DNA of 11,280 nt from Heritagella sp051881655 (GTDB taxonomy: Bacteria > Bacillota > Clostridia > Oscillospirales > Acutalibacteraceae), in assembly GCA_051881655.1 (NCBI GenBank), contig JBJEQH010000138.1, positions 1 through 11,280 on the forward strand. The letters run 5' to 3'. Below, piece after piece: positions 5,924-11,280 of the stretch. Position 1 is the stretch's first letter. Each line of letters starts with the position of its first letter. Below the pieces are notes generated by a model, which made no database searches, was not told the origin of the DNA, and saw only the letters and a list, made by a program, of their open reading frames with translations. The translations under genes were made by a program, and so were the position numbers.

Positions 5924-7711
5924 TCAGCGGAGAATACGGAAAACCTGATATTTCAGGGCTTTTGCACACAGGGTAAACTCGGTAACAGGCTGTTCTTCCT
6001 TCAGCGTGGTATAAACCTCCCAGCTGATGGCGCCGGTTCCGTCGACACCGCCCCGGGAAGGAAGAATGGTCTCGTTCGTCAGGATATCACGCAGTCCCTG
6101 TACGGTGCCGTTGACCACAACGGTGTATTCATCGCTGGTTTTCTCAAAATTCTGGACGATAAACGTGTCATTGTCATAGACAAACAGTGACAGCATGGAC
6201 CGCCCTTTCAGGCGGACAGGGATATCCTGCCCCATTATTTTGCGAAGGGTATTCAGTACATCCGGCGGCAGTGCATACAGGTCTTCGGGATTCTCCGGGA
6301 GATTCAGAATGTACAGAATGCCATTCATCCCCTTGCATCCGATCAGAAGCGGGAAACGGTTTTTCCCGCTGATTCCCTGAATCAGATCTTCTGTATCAAG
6401 AAGACCGGATTCGATCTGCATAAAGGAGACGGGGCGGCGGCTGTAGGAGACAGCCGTGGGTTCTTTATTCCAGGAGTCCCGGCAGGTGAAGGCATCCACA
6501 GAGACTTTTTTGTCCGTGCAATAGATATCCACCAGATCTTCCGCGCCTTTGCCCTGCAGAGCGCGGTACAGCTGTGCGGTCATAATGACATTTCCGCCCC
6601 GGTTCAGCGTTCCCCATATTTTGGGAATCAGGCCGCTGTCGTAGCGGGCATGTTCGGTCAGAAAAACGGTGGAGGCATTTTCCGGGTACTGGGGGACCAT
6701 TTCAACCGGCACACCCACCATGCCCAGGAAATTATGGACATAGCTCTCCCCAAAGGAGACAGACGGCCGGTAACTCGCCACACCCAGCGGATCGCCCAGT
6801 TTGTCATAGAAGGTATCGATACGGTCAAAGGAGTATCCCGGAATCATGGAGCGCATGCCAAACAGGGTTTCTTTTCCGTCCACCTTGAAGGATTCTACCA
6901 GAAAACCAAAGGTCCACAGGGTGACTTCCTCGGTCTTCGCAAACAGGGTCAGATCAAACTGATGGCCATAATGATCCCATGTGCCGGGATTCATGGGATC
7001 GACCCAACCGCCTTCCATGTGGCCCGGGTACACATGATGCAGGTAACGCATGATGTTATAGCTCTGATACGCCTGCAAATGCTGGGTGGTAATTTCCGGG
7101 TCGCGGGTTTCTGTCCCGGCATAAATGCCGTCGAAGAACCTGGGGCCGGCATCCAGATTATATCCCGCCATATGGTACTGCTCATACCAGTTGGGGTATT
7201 TCAGGACAAAATGAATGTGGGGGTTGGCCTCCCGGGCGGGTTTCATGACCAGATTTTCATAAACATCGCTCATGGTTTTCAGCCGGTACTCAGTCCAGGA
7301 CAAATTCCCTTTGGCGGCCTGGCAGCGCGGACATTTGCAGTTGAACATGAACAGATCGTCCAGAATGAATTCATCAAACAAAGCGGCGCTGCGGCGAACC
7401 AGGTCCGCCAGTTTCTGCCGTTCGGCCTCATCACTGTAGCAGAAACAGCCAAGCCGGTCTGTGGGCTTGGCCACAAAGGCCATCAGCCCTCCGGCGATCT
7501 GAATCCCTTTGCCGGCGAAAAAGTCGCAGGCCCGCTGAATACGGTCCGGATCTACGAAGACACCGCCGCGGAAGGTTTCAATATAAATCTTGGTGAAAGG
7601 GATGTGATCGTGTATTAGCGCGAAGGCTTTTTCCATGTACGCATCGTCGTAGATACGCTCCATATCATCCAGATCAAAATAGACGGCAACGCGGAAATTT
7701 TTGTAAGCCAT
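5924..7711 (-). CDS. Putative cytosolic TIM-barrel glycoside-hydrolase-like protein, unassigned
   Basis: This 595-residue soluble protein has no signal peptide or membrane segment. The first 300 or so residues look like a (beta/alpha)8 barrel: FRVAVYFDLDD (6-16), KIYIETFRGG (41-50), IQIAGGLMAFVA (70-81), FDEFILDDLFMF (112-123), HIHFVLKYPNWYEQ (165-178), FFDGIYAGTETRDP (192-205), HMEGGWVDPMNPG (231-243). Acid residues at strand ends (E45, D118-D119, E201, E233) are plausible catalytic residues. C89 and C91, plus C125, C127 and C130 (C-X-C-X2-C), could bind a metal. Around 320-460 a Rossmann-like stretch with GTLNRGGNVIMTAQLYRAL resembles the trimerisation/GATase-like domain of GH42-type enzymes. 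The last 90 residues look like a beta domain. Substrate unknown, and no family name is certain. ATG at 7711 has AAGGAGA 8 nt upstream. It is 41 bp downstream of ridA with no terminator between, so probably cotranscribed. Confidence 0.8.
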   Translation of the reverse strand: MAYKNFRVAVYFDLDDMERIYDDAYMEKAFALIHDHIPFTKIYIETFRGGVFVDPDRIQRACDFFAGKGIQIAGGLMAFVAKPTDRLGCFCYSDEAERQKLADLVRRSAALFDEFILDDLFMFNCKCPRCQAAKGNLSWTEYRLKTMSDVYENLVMKPAREANPHIHFVLKYPNWYEQYHMAGYNLDAGPRFFDGIYAGTETRDPEITTQHLQAYQSYNIMRYLHHVYPGHMEGGWVDPMNPGTWDHYGHQFDLTLFAKTEEVTLWTFGFLVESFKVDGKETLFGMRSMIPGYSFDRIDTFYDKLGDPLGVASYRPSVSFGESYVHNFLGMVGVPVEMVPQYPENASTVFLTEHARYDSGLIPKIWGTLNRGGNVIMTAQLYRALQGKGAEDLVDIYCTDKKVSVDAFTCRDSWNKEPTAVSYSRRPVSFMQIESGLLDTEDLIQGISGKNRFPLLIGCKGMNGILYILNLPENPEDLYALPPDVLNTLRKIMGQDIPVRLKGRSMLSLFVYDNDTFIVQNFEKTSDEYTVVVNGTVQGLRDILTNETILPSRGGVDGTGAISWEVYTTLKEEQPVTEFTLCAKALKYQVFRILR

Positions 7712-7752
7712 ATGGGTGGTCTCCTTTCATACGGCGGAATAAACGGCTGTGC

Positions 7753-8130
7753 TCATTCCATCGAGACGATTACTTCCACCTCACACAGAACGCCCAGCGG
7801 CAGTGCCTTGACGGCTACACAGCTGCGGGCCGGTTTGCCGGTGAAATACGCACCGTATACCTGGTTGAAAGCGGCAAAATCATTCATGTCGGCCAGGAAG
7901 CAGGTGGTTTTTACCACATCGGTGTAGGTGCGGCCCGCTTCCTTCAGAATTTCGCCGATGTTTTTCATCACCTGTTCGGCCTGGCCGGTGATATCGGTGG
8001 CCAGAACCTTTCCCTCACTGGGGACGATCGGAACCTGTCCGGAAACAAACATCAGATTTCCGGCGATAATCGCCTGGGAATAAGGACCGATAGCGGCGGG
8101 GGCATTTTGGGTAGATATTACTTTCAGCAT
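7753..8130 (-). CDS. ridA: RidA family (Rid/YjgF/UK114) enamine/imine deaminase
   Basis: RidA hydrolyses reactive enamine/imine intermediates, such as 2-aminoacrylate from serine and threonine dehydratases, to 2-keto acids in the cytosol. The 125-residue product has the usual length. It shows IGPYSQAIIAGNLMFVSGQVP (14-34), VVKTTCFLADMNDFAAFNQVYGAYF (72-96), and PARSCVAVKALPLGVLCEVEVIV, with the substrate-binding Arg at 102 (equivalent to the conserved Arg near 105) and the acidic residue near 117-119. I chose the ATG at 8128-8130 because AAGGAGG lies 9 nt upstream and RidA proteins start here. The frame runs on to 8178 but that extension has no support. It is the first gene of a leftward operon with the TIM-barrel protein. 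Some RidA relatives serve dedicated catabolic pathways, so the linkage may mean a specialised role. Confidence 0.92.
   Translation of the reverse strand: MLKVISTQNAPAAIGPYSQAIIAGNLMFVSGQVPIVPSEGKVLATDITGQAEQVMKNIGEILKEAGRTYTDVVKTTCFLADMNDFAAFNQVYGAYFTGKPARSCVAVKALPLGVLCEVEVIVSME
7756..7776 (-). repeat. Second copy of the 21-bp direct repeat, inside the ridA 3' end
   Basis: This copy encodes the last residues of RidA and matches 5873-5893 at 19 of 21 positions in the same orientation. The distance between copies is 1,883 bp and spans the 595-residue gene. Confidence 0.4.
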
Positions 8131-8170
8131 AACGAATTTCCTCCTTTTCATTGCGGAAGCCTGATGGCAG

Positions 8171-8186
8171 CCCTGCATCTGCAGGG
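8171..8186 (-). promoter_or_regulatory. Inverted repeat in the ridA leader, candidate operator
   Basis: CCCTGCA (8171-8177) and TGCAGGG (8180-8186) are exact inverted repeats around 2 bp. They lie about 10 to 25 nt downstream of the predicted ridA transcription start. A dyad at this place could be a repressor site. With a 2-nt centre it is a poor RNA hairpin. The regulator is unknown. Confidence 0.4.
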
Positions 8187-8199
8187 AGTATTTTCTCCT

Positions 8200-8227
8200 A
8201 TTCTATCATGTTTCTCCATATTTTCAA
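8200..8227 (-). promoter_or_regulatory. Promoter of the ridA operon
   Basis: On the - strand TTGAAA (complement of 8222-8227), a 16-bp spacer and TAGAAT (complement of 8200-8205), with TGA just upstream of the -10 giving an extended -10 element. The leader to the ridA ATG is about 60 nt. Confidence 0.65.
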
Positions 8228-8269
8228 CCGATAAACGCCCGGGTGTGAAAAATTCCGGCCGGGGATGCC

Positions 8270-8298
8270 TTTTCCCACGGGAAAAAATATGGTATAAT
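8270..8298 (+). promoter_or_regulatory. Promoter of pyrE with a dyad over the -35 region
   Basis: TATAAT (8293-8298) is preceded by TGG, an extended -10 that can work with a poor -35. The -35 position reads TTTTCC (8270-8275), a weak match. The exact inverted repeat TTTTCCC-AC-GGGAAAA (8270-8285) covers this position and could be an operator for an unidentified regulator. Divergent from the ridA promoter, with about 43 bp between the two -35 elements. Confidence 0.65.
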
Positions 8299-8310
8299 CG
8301 CAGCAGTACA

Positions 8311-8334
8311 GGCCGGTGCAAAAACAGACCGGCC
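8311..8334 (+). promoter_or_regulatory. Hairpin in the pyrE leader
   Basis: GGCCGGT (8311-8317) pairs exactly with ACCGGCC (8328-8334) around a 10-nt loop, within the leader between the promoter and the ribosome binding site. The bases after it (AATTTATC) are not a T-tract, so it is not a clear attenuator. I see no PyrR-type anti-antiterminator loop. Role unknown. Confidence 0.4.
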
Positions 8335-8362
8335 AATTTATCAGGAGAGGAAGACAGCCTGT

Positions 8363-9028
8363 ATGCTGACACCGTCGAAGAAAAAATTTATTGAATTTAT
8401 GATGAGCGCGGATGTACTCCGTTTTGGCCAGTTTGTAACCAAGAGCGGCCGTCATACCCCCTATTTCGTCAATACCGGCAATTACAAAACCGGGCTGCAG
8501 AGCTCGATGCTGGGCAGTTTTTATGCCGAATTGATCCACGAGACCGTGGGCGATGCATTTGACGCCATGTTTGGCCCGGCCTATAAGGGAATTCCGCTGG
8601 TGACTGCCTGCTCCGGCGCGCTGGCCCGGGAGTACGGCGTGGACAAGCCCTTTTTCTTCAACCGCAAAGAGGCCAAGGATCACGGCGAGGGCGGCAGTAT
8701 CGTCGGGTATAAACCCCAGGACGGCGACCGCGTGATTATTATTGAGGACGTGATTACGGCCGGTACCGCCATTCGCGAGACCATGCCCGTGCTGCAGAGC
8801 TGCGCGAAGGTCTGTGTGCCGGATATGTTTATCTCGGTCAACCGCTGCGAAGTGGGACAGACCCCCGGAAAAACCGCAGTGATGGAAGTGAAAGAGGAAT
8901 TCGGCATCAACGTACATGCTCTGGTGACGGTGCAGGATATCCATGAATATCTGCAGCAAACCGGAAAATTTGCGGACCTGCTGCCCATGATGGAAGCCTA
9001 TATGAGAGAATACTGCGTGTTTGAATAA
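8363..9028 (+). CDS. pyrE: Orotate phosphoribosyltransferase
   Basis: This enzyme joins orotate and PRPP to make orotidine 5'-phosphate in de novo pyrimidine synthesis (cytosol, dimer). The 221-residue product carries the type I PRTase PRPP-binding motif VIIIEDVITAGTAIRE (124-139), the catalytic flexible loop NRKEAKDHGEGGSIVG (100-115) with its lysines and His, the N-terminal TKSGRHTPYFVNTG (26-39), and FGPAYKGIPL (70-79), the expected orotate/PRPP pocket segment. ATG at 8363 has AGGAGAGGAAG upstream. It is the first gene of a rightward unit with a HAD hydrolase 38 bp downstream. No other pyr gene is nearby in this window. Confidence 0.96.
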   Translation: MLTPSKKKFIEFMMSADVLRFGQFVTKSGRHTPYFVNTGNYKTGLQSSMLGSFYAELIHETVGDAFDAMFGPAYKGIPLVTACSGALAREYGVDKPFFFNRKEAKDHGEGGSIVGYKPQDGDRVIIIEDVITAGTAIRETMPVLQSCAKVCVPDMFISVNRCEVGQTPGKTAVMEVKEEFGINVHALVTVQDIHEYLQQTGKFADLLPMMEAYMREYCVFE

Positions 9029-9066
9029 GCGCGGCCGTGTTTTGGGAAGACAAAGGGGGGAAGACG

Positions 9067-9660
9067 GTGATCCGGAATCTGGTTTTCGATATGGGGAACG
9101 TCCTTCTTGAATATCGCACCGCCCGAACGCTCGCCCGCTATTTCTCCGGGGACGAGGACAGGACCCTCATTGACCGGGAATTGTTCAACGGACCGGAATG
9201 GGTGCAGGCCGACCTGGGAAACTGCACGGAAGAAGGATTGTTTCAGGGGGTTTCCAGGCGGGTGCCGCAGCGGCTGCATGCGGCTTTGCAGGATTGCATT
9301 CATGGGTGGCATGCGGACATGATTCCCATGCCCCAGTCCCAGCGCTTTGTGGCCGAGATGAAGGAAAAGGGCTATGGCCTGTATGTTCTCTCCAATGCAA
9401 GCCCGCTGTTCTACGAATACTTCCCTCATTTTGGAGATATCGGAGTTTTTGATGGGATGGTGGTCTCCTGCGATTATCACGTGATCAAGCCGGATGAGAG
9501 AATTTACCGGATTCTTCTGAAGAAATTCCGTCTGAAGCCGGAAGAGTGCCTGTTTTTTGATGACCGGCCTGAAAATGTGCTGGGGGCCCGAAAAGCCGGA
9601 ATGAACAGCGAGGTCTTTTCCGGGGATTGGGAAAATCTGCGCCGTACCTATCAGCTGTGA
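9067..9660 (+). CDS. HAD-superfamily hydrolase (YihX-like phosphatase type)
   Basis: With a GTG start at 9067 the product has 197 residues and begins MIRNLVFDMGNVLLEY, the normal HAD opening. GGGGGG lies 6 nt upstream. An upstream GTG at 9037 would add ten unsupported residues. Motif I is FDMGNVL with the nucleophile at D8. The position two after it is Gly, as in the FD-x-GNV branch, not the second Asp of classical phosphatases. Motif II is LSNAS (108-112), motif III K141 in KPDERIY, and motif IV FFDDRPEN (D165-D166). The helical cap between residues 15 and 85 fits subfamily IA. Substrate unknown; small phosphate esters are usual. The 38-bp gap from pyrE without a terminator suggests cotranscription, perhaps a nucleotide or sugar-phosphate role. 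A strong terminator follows. Confidence 0.88.
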   Translation: MIRNLVFDMGNVLLEYRTARTLARYFSGDEDRTLIDRELFNGPEWVQADLGNCTEEGLFQGVSRRVPQRLHAALQDCIHGWHADMIPMPQSQRFVAEMKEKGYGLYVLSNASPLFYEYFPHFGDIGVFDGMVVSCDYHVIKPDERIYRILLKKFRLKPEECLFFDDRPENVLGARKAGMNSEVFSGDWENLRRTYQL

Positions 9661-9674
9661 ACAGAAAATAAAAA

Positions 9675-9708
9675 GAGGGCCCCTTTTACAAAAGGGGCCC
9701 TTTTTGTT
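9675..9708 (+). terminator. Intrinsic terminator after the HAD gene
   Basis: AGGGCCCCTTTT (9676-9687) pairs with AAAAGGGGCCCT (9690-9701), with TTTTG and TTT following. The inner T-A pairs would open to give a normal loop. It ends 22 nt before the VOC gene's ATG, so it separates the two genes strongly. Confidence 0.88.
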
Positions 9709-9729
9709 TCAGGAAAAGGAGAAAATCCA

Positions 9730-10119
9730 ATGAAAATCGAGCATGCGGCATTGTACGCCGAAAACCTGGAAAAAGAAAAGGAATTTTTCTGCCGGTATTT
9801 TGGGGCCGGAGCGTCCTCCCTCTATCACAATCCGAAGACGGGCTTCTCTTCTTATTTCCTCACTTTTGAAGCAGGCGCCCGGCTGGAGATTATGCACATT
9901 GATTCCGCAGAGAGGCAGGAGGCCGGCAAAAAGAGAGTGGGATACGATCATCTGGCCTTTTCTCTCGAAAGCCGGGAAGAGGTGGAAGCACTGACCCGGC
10001 GGCTGTCGGAGGATGGGTATCCGGTGCTCAGCGGTCCGCGCGTGACGGGCGACGGATATTTTGAGAGCTGTATAGCCGATCCGGAGGGAAACCGGGTGGA
10101 AATTACGGTATCCCCGTGA
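9730..10119 (+). CDS. VOC (glyoxalase/bleomycin-resistance fold) family protein
   Basis: The 129-residue product has two beta-alpha-beta-beta-beta modules. The expected metal ligands are present: H5 in IEHAALYA, E53 in RLEIMH, H74 in GYDHLAFS and E124 in NRVEITV. The ending DPEGNRVEI is the family hallmark. Members include glyoxalase I, fosfomycin-resistance thiol transferases and lactoylglutathione-lyase-like proteins. Nothing here fixes the reaction. The pattern is closest to generic glyoxalase-I-like proteins of Firmicutes. Start ATG has AAGGAG 8 nt upstream. It is preceded within 22 nt by the HAD terminator, and I see no promoter in the 70-bp gap. Expression may depend on readthrough or on a promoter inside the HAD gene. 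Confidence 0.88.
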   Translation: MKIEHAALYAENLEKEKEFFCRYFGAGASSLYHNPKTGFSSYFLTFEAGARLEIMHIDSAERQEAGKKRVGYDHLAFSLESREEVEALTRRLSEDGYPVLSGPRVTGDGYFESCIADPEGNRVEITVSP

Positions 10120-10160
10120 AAGAATCCGCGGCCTTGCCGGAAGGAAGCGGAAAAAAGAAA

Positions 10161-10189
10161 AAAACCTGCCGATTACTCGGCAGGTTTTT
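10161..10189. terminator. Bidirectional terminator shared by the VOC gene and tRNA-Val
   Basis: AAAACCTGCCGA (10161-10172) pairs exactly with TCGGCAGGTTTT (10177-10188) around TTAC. A five-T run is on the + strand. On the - strand a long T/C run follows (complement of 10151-10164). The right edge touches the 3' CCA end of the tRNA. Confidence 0.9.
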
Positions 10190-10264
10190 GGTGGACGTTA
10201 ACGGACTCGAACCGCTGACCCTTCGCACGTCAAGCGAATGCTCTACCAGCTGAGCTAAACGTCC
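10189..10264 (-). tRNA. tRNA-Val (anticodon GAC)
   Basis: Read on the - strand, the cloverleaf is complete over 76 nt. Acceptor stem GGACGTT/AACGTCC; D arm GCTC-AGCTGGTA-GAGC; anticodon stem TTCGC/GCGAA with loop TTGACGT, giving anticodon GAC (complement of 10229-10231) for valine codons GUC/GUU; T arm AGCGG-TTCGAGT-CCGTT with one G-T pair; discriminator A and encoded CCA (complement of 10189-10191). It lies alone, with its own promoter upstream and a terminator directly at its 3' end. Confidence 0.96.
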
Positions 10265-10283
10265 ATACGCTGACAGCTTTATT

Positions 10284-10312
10284 ATTATACATGGAAAAAG
10301 GAGAAAAAGCAA
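10284..10312 (-). promoter_or_regulatory. Promoter of tRNA-Val
   Basis: On the - strand TTGCTT (complement of 10307-10312), a 17-bp spacer and the consensus TATAAT (complement of 10284-10289). Transcription would begin about 12-14 nt before the mature 5' end at 10264. Confidence 0.65.
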
Positions 10313-10415
10313 GAAGATTTTTCAGTTTTTTCAAAAAAATTTTCGGGAGAAAGCACCAAAAAAATGGGGAAAAGGCAGAGGCGGCTATTCCTTTGCGAAA
10401 AAATGGCGTTTTGCC

Positions 10416-10444
10416 TTGCGCGGGGCCCGTTCCCATGGTATTCT
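10416..10444 (+). promoter_or_regulatory. Promoter of glyS
   Basis: TTGCGC (10416-10421), a 17-bp spacer and TATTCT (10439-10444), with TGG just before the -10 (extended -10). The leader to the ATG is about 58 nt, too short for a full T-box riboswitch, and I see no T-box sequence. Apart from this promoter and the tRNA promoter, 10313-10415 is A-rich with nothing recognisable. Confidence 0.5.
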
Positions 10445-10508
10445 TAAAGAACGCGAAAACCCAAAAGCAGTGCCGCAGCCAGCGGCGCGAAACGGAGGTT
10501 ATACGAGG

Positions 10509-11280
10509 ATGAAAGCAACTGAAAAGACGATGGAAAAAATTGTGAACCTGTGCAAAAACCGCGGGTTCGTATATCCGGGCTCGGAGATTTACGGCGGCCT
10601 GGCCAATTCCTGGGACTACGGCCCCCTGGGTGTCGAGCTGAAGAACAATATCAAAAAAGCCTGGTGGAAGAAATTCGTGCAGGAGAACCCCTATAATGTG
10701 GGGCTGGATGCGGCCATTCTGATGAATCCGCAGACCTGGGTGGCATCGGGCCATCTGGGCGGCTTCTCAGATCCGCTGATGGACTGCCGCGAGTGCCACG
10801 AGCGTTTCCGTGCCGATAAACTGATCGAGGACTGGTGCGCCGAAAACGGCTTTACACTGGAAAAGCCCATCGACGCCTTTACCCAGCAGGAAATGGCGGC
10901 CTTTATTGAGGAGCATCAGATTCCCTGCCCCACCTGCGGCAAGCACAACTTCACCGATATCCGCCAGTTCAACCTGATGTTTAAAACCTTCCAGGGCGTG
11001 ACCGAGGATGCGAAGAATACCGTGTATCTGCGCCCCGAAACGGCCCAGGGCATCTTTGTGAACTTCCCCAATATCCAGCGCACCACCCGCAAGAAGCTGC
11101 CCTTTGGCGTGTGCCAGATCGGAAAGAGCTTCCGCAATGAGATCACTCCCGGCAACTTTATCTTCCGCATCCGTGAATTTGAGCAGATGGAATGTGAGTT
11201 CTTCTGCAAGCCCGGCACGGATCTGGAGTGGTTCCAGTACTGGCGCTCTTTCTGCCGCGACTGGCTGCTGAATCTGAACA
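10509..11280 (+). CDS. glyS: Glycyl-tRNA synthetase, N-terminal part (runs off window)
   Basis: The enzyme charges tRNA-Gly with glycine using ATP. This is the single-chain homodimeric class II type (GlyQS), not the separate alpha/beta form. The frame is open from ATG 10509 (GGAGG 10 nt upstream) to the window end, 257 residues, about half of the usual 450-470. Recognisable parts: FVYPGSEIYGGLANSWDYGPLG (20-41), motif 1 region; ASGHLGGFSDPL (79-90); C93-X2-C96 and C140-X2-C143, a zinc-ribbon-like pair seen in many bacterial members; NLMFKTFQG; YLRPETAQGIFVNF (173-186); and motif 2 FRNEITPGNFIFRIREFEQME (208-228). A TTG/extended -10 promoter lies upstream and the next gene to the left is tRNA-Val on the other strand. 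Confidence 0.95.
   Translation, partial: MKATEKTMEKIVNLCKNRGFVYPGSEIYGGLANSWDYGPLGVELKNNIKKAWWKKFVQENPYNVGLDAAILMNPQTWVASGHLGGFSDPLMDCRECHERFRADKLIEDWCAENGFTLEKPIDAFTQQEMAAFIEEHQIPCPTCGKHNFTDIRQFNLMFKTFQGVTEDAKNTVYLRPETAQGIFVNFPNIQRTTRKKLPFGVCQIGKSFRNEITPGNFIFRIREFEQMECEFFCKPGTDLEWFQYWRSFCRDWLLNLN

Noticed and set aside
6650..7618. 322-codon + strand frame opposite the TIM-barrel gene
   Set aside because: No ribosome binding site of note and no domain. The opposite strand has the better start signal, operon context and folded-protein pattern.
8198..8959. 253-codon - strand frame opposite pyrE
   Set aside because: Antisense to an unmistakable PyrE; it also runs through two promoters.
10445..10508. 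Possible T-box riboswitch before glyS
   Set aside because: The leader is only about 58-64 nt with no T-box sequence or terminator/antiterminator pair.
10291..10512. 73-codon + strand frame between tRNA-Val and glyS
   Set aside because: Lys/Arg-rich translation of an A-rich spacer with no ribosome binding site; the tRNA and glyS promoters lie within it.

Overview
The window looks like chromosomal DNA of an anaerobic Bacillota (Clostridia, perhaps Oscillospiraceae- or Lachnospiraceae-like). The reasons are strong AGGAGG-type ribosome binding sites, sigma-A-like promoters, hairpin-plus-T-tract terminators, a tRNA with encoded CCA, a single-chain glycyl-tRNA synthetase and a moderately GC-rich coding style. 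The taxonomic placement is inference. I see no insertion sequence, phage gene, CRISPR array, plasmid gene or rRNA.

Layout, left to right. (1) 1-450 (+) is the 3' end of an unrecognised protein. It converges on a leftward FemABX-family peptidoglycan-bridge aminoacyltransferase (607-1668, -), and a strong bidirectional terminator lies between them. (2) 1768-2921 (-) holds two half-length chromate-transporter (CHR) proteins overlapping by 4 nt. A LysR-type regulator (3054-3932, +) is divergent from them. The divergent promoters share one 16-bp perfect palindrome that supplies both -35 hexamers. (3) 4023-5764 (+) holds a TetR-family repressor whose stop codon overlaps the start of a CPA-family cation:proton antiporter. 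A near-consensus promoter is followed at the transcript start by a 9-10-9 inverted repeat, a candidate TetR operator. (4) A bidirectional terminator separates this unit from a leftward operon at 5924-8130: ridA, then a 595-residue cytosolic protein that looks like an unassigned TIM-barrel glycoside-hydrolase-like enzyme. (5) 8363-9660 (+) holds pyrE and a HAD-family hydrolase, then a terminator, then a VOC/glyoxalase-fold protein (9730-10119). (6) A tRNA-Val(GAC) (-) shares a bidirectional terminator with the VOC gene. The start of glyS (glycyl-tRNA synthetase, +) runs off the right edge.

Most genes are standard housekeeping or accessory families. The least explained piece is the ridA/TIM-barrel operon. 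Its large protein carries a C-X-C plus C-X-C-X2-C cysteine arrangement beside likely catalytic acids. The gene is also bracketed by an imperfect 21-bp direct repeat that copies the very end of ridA. The TetR and LysR units carry clear candidate operators that can be tested directly. No wholly new multi-gene system is obvious.
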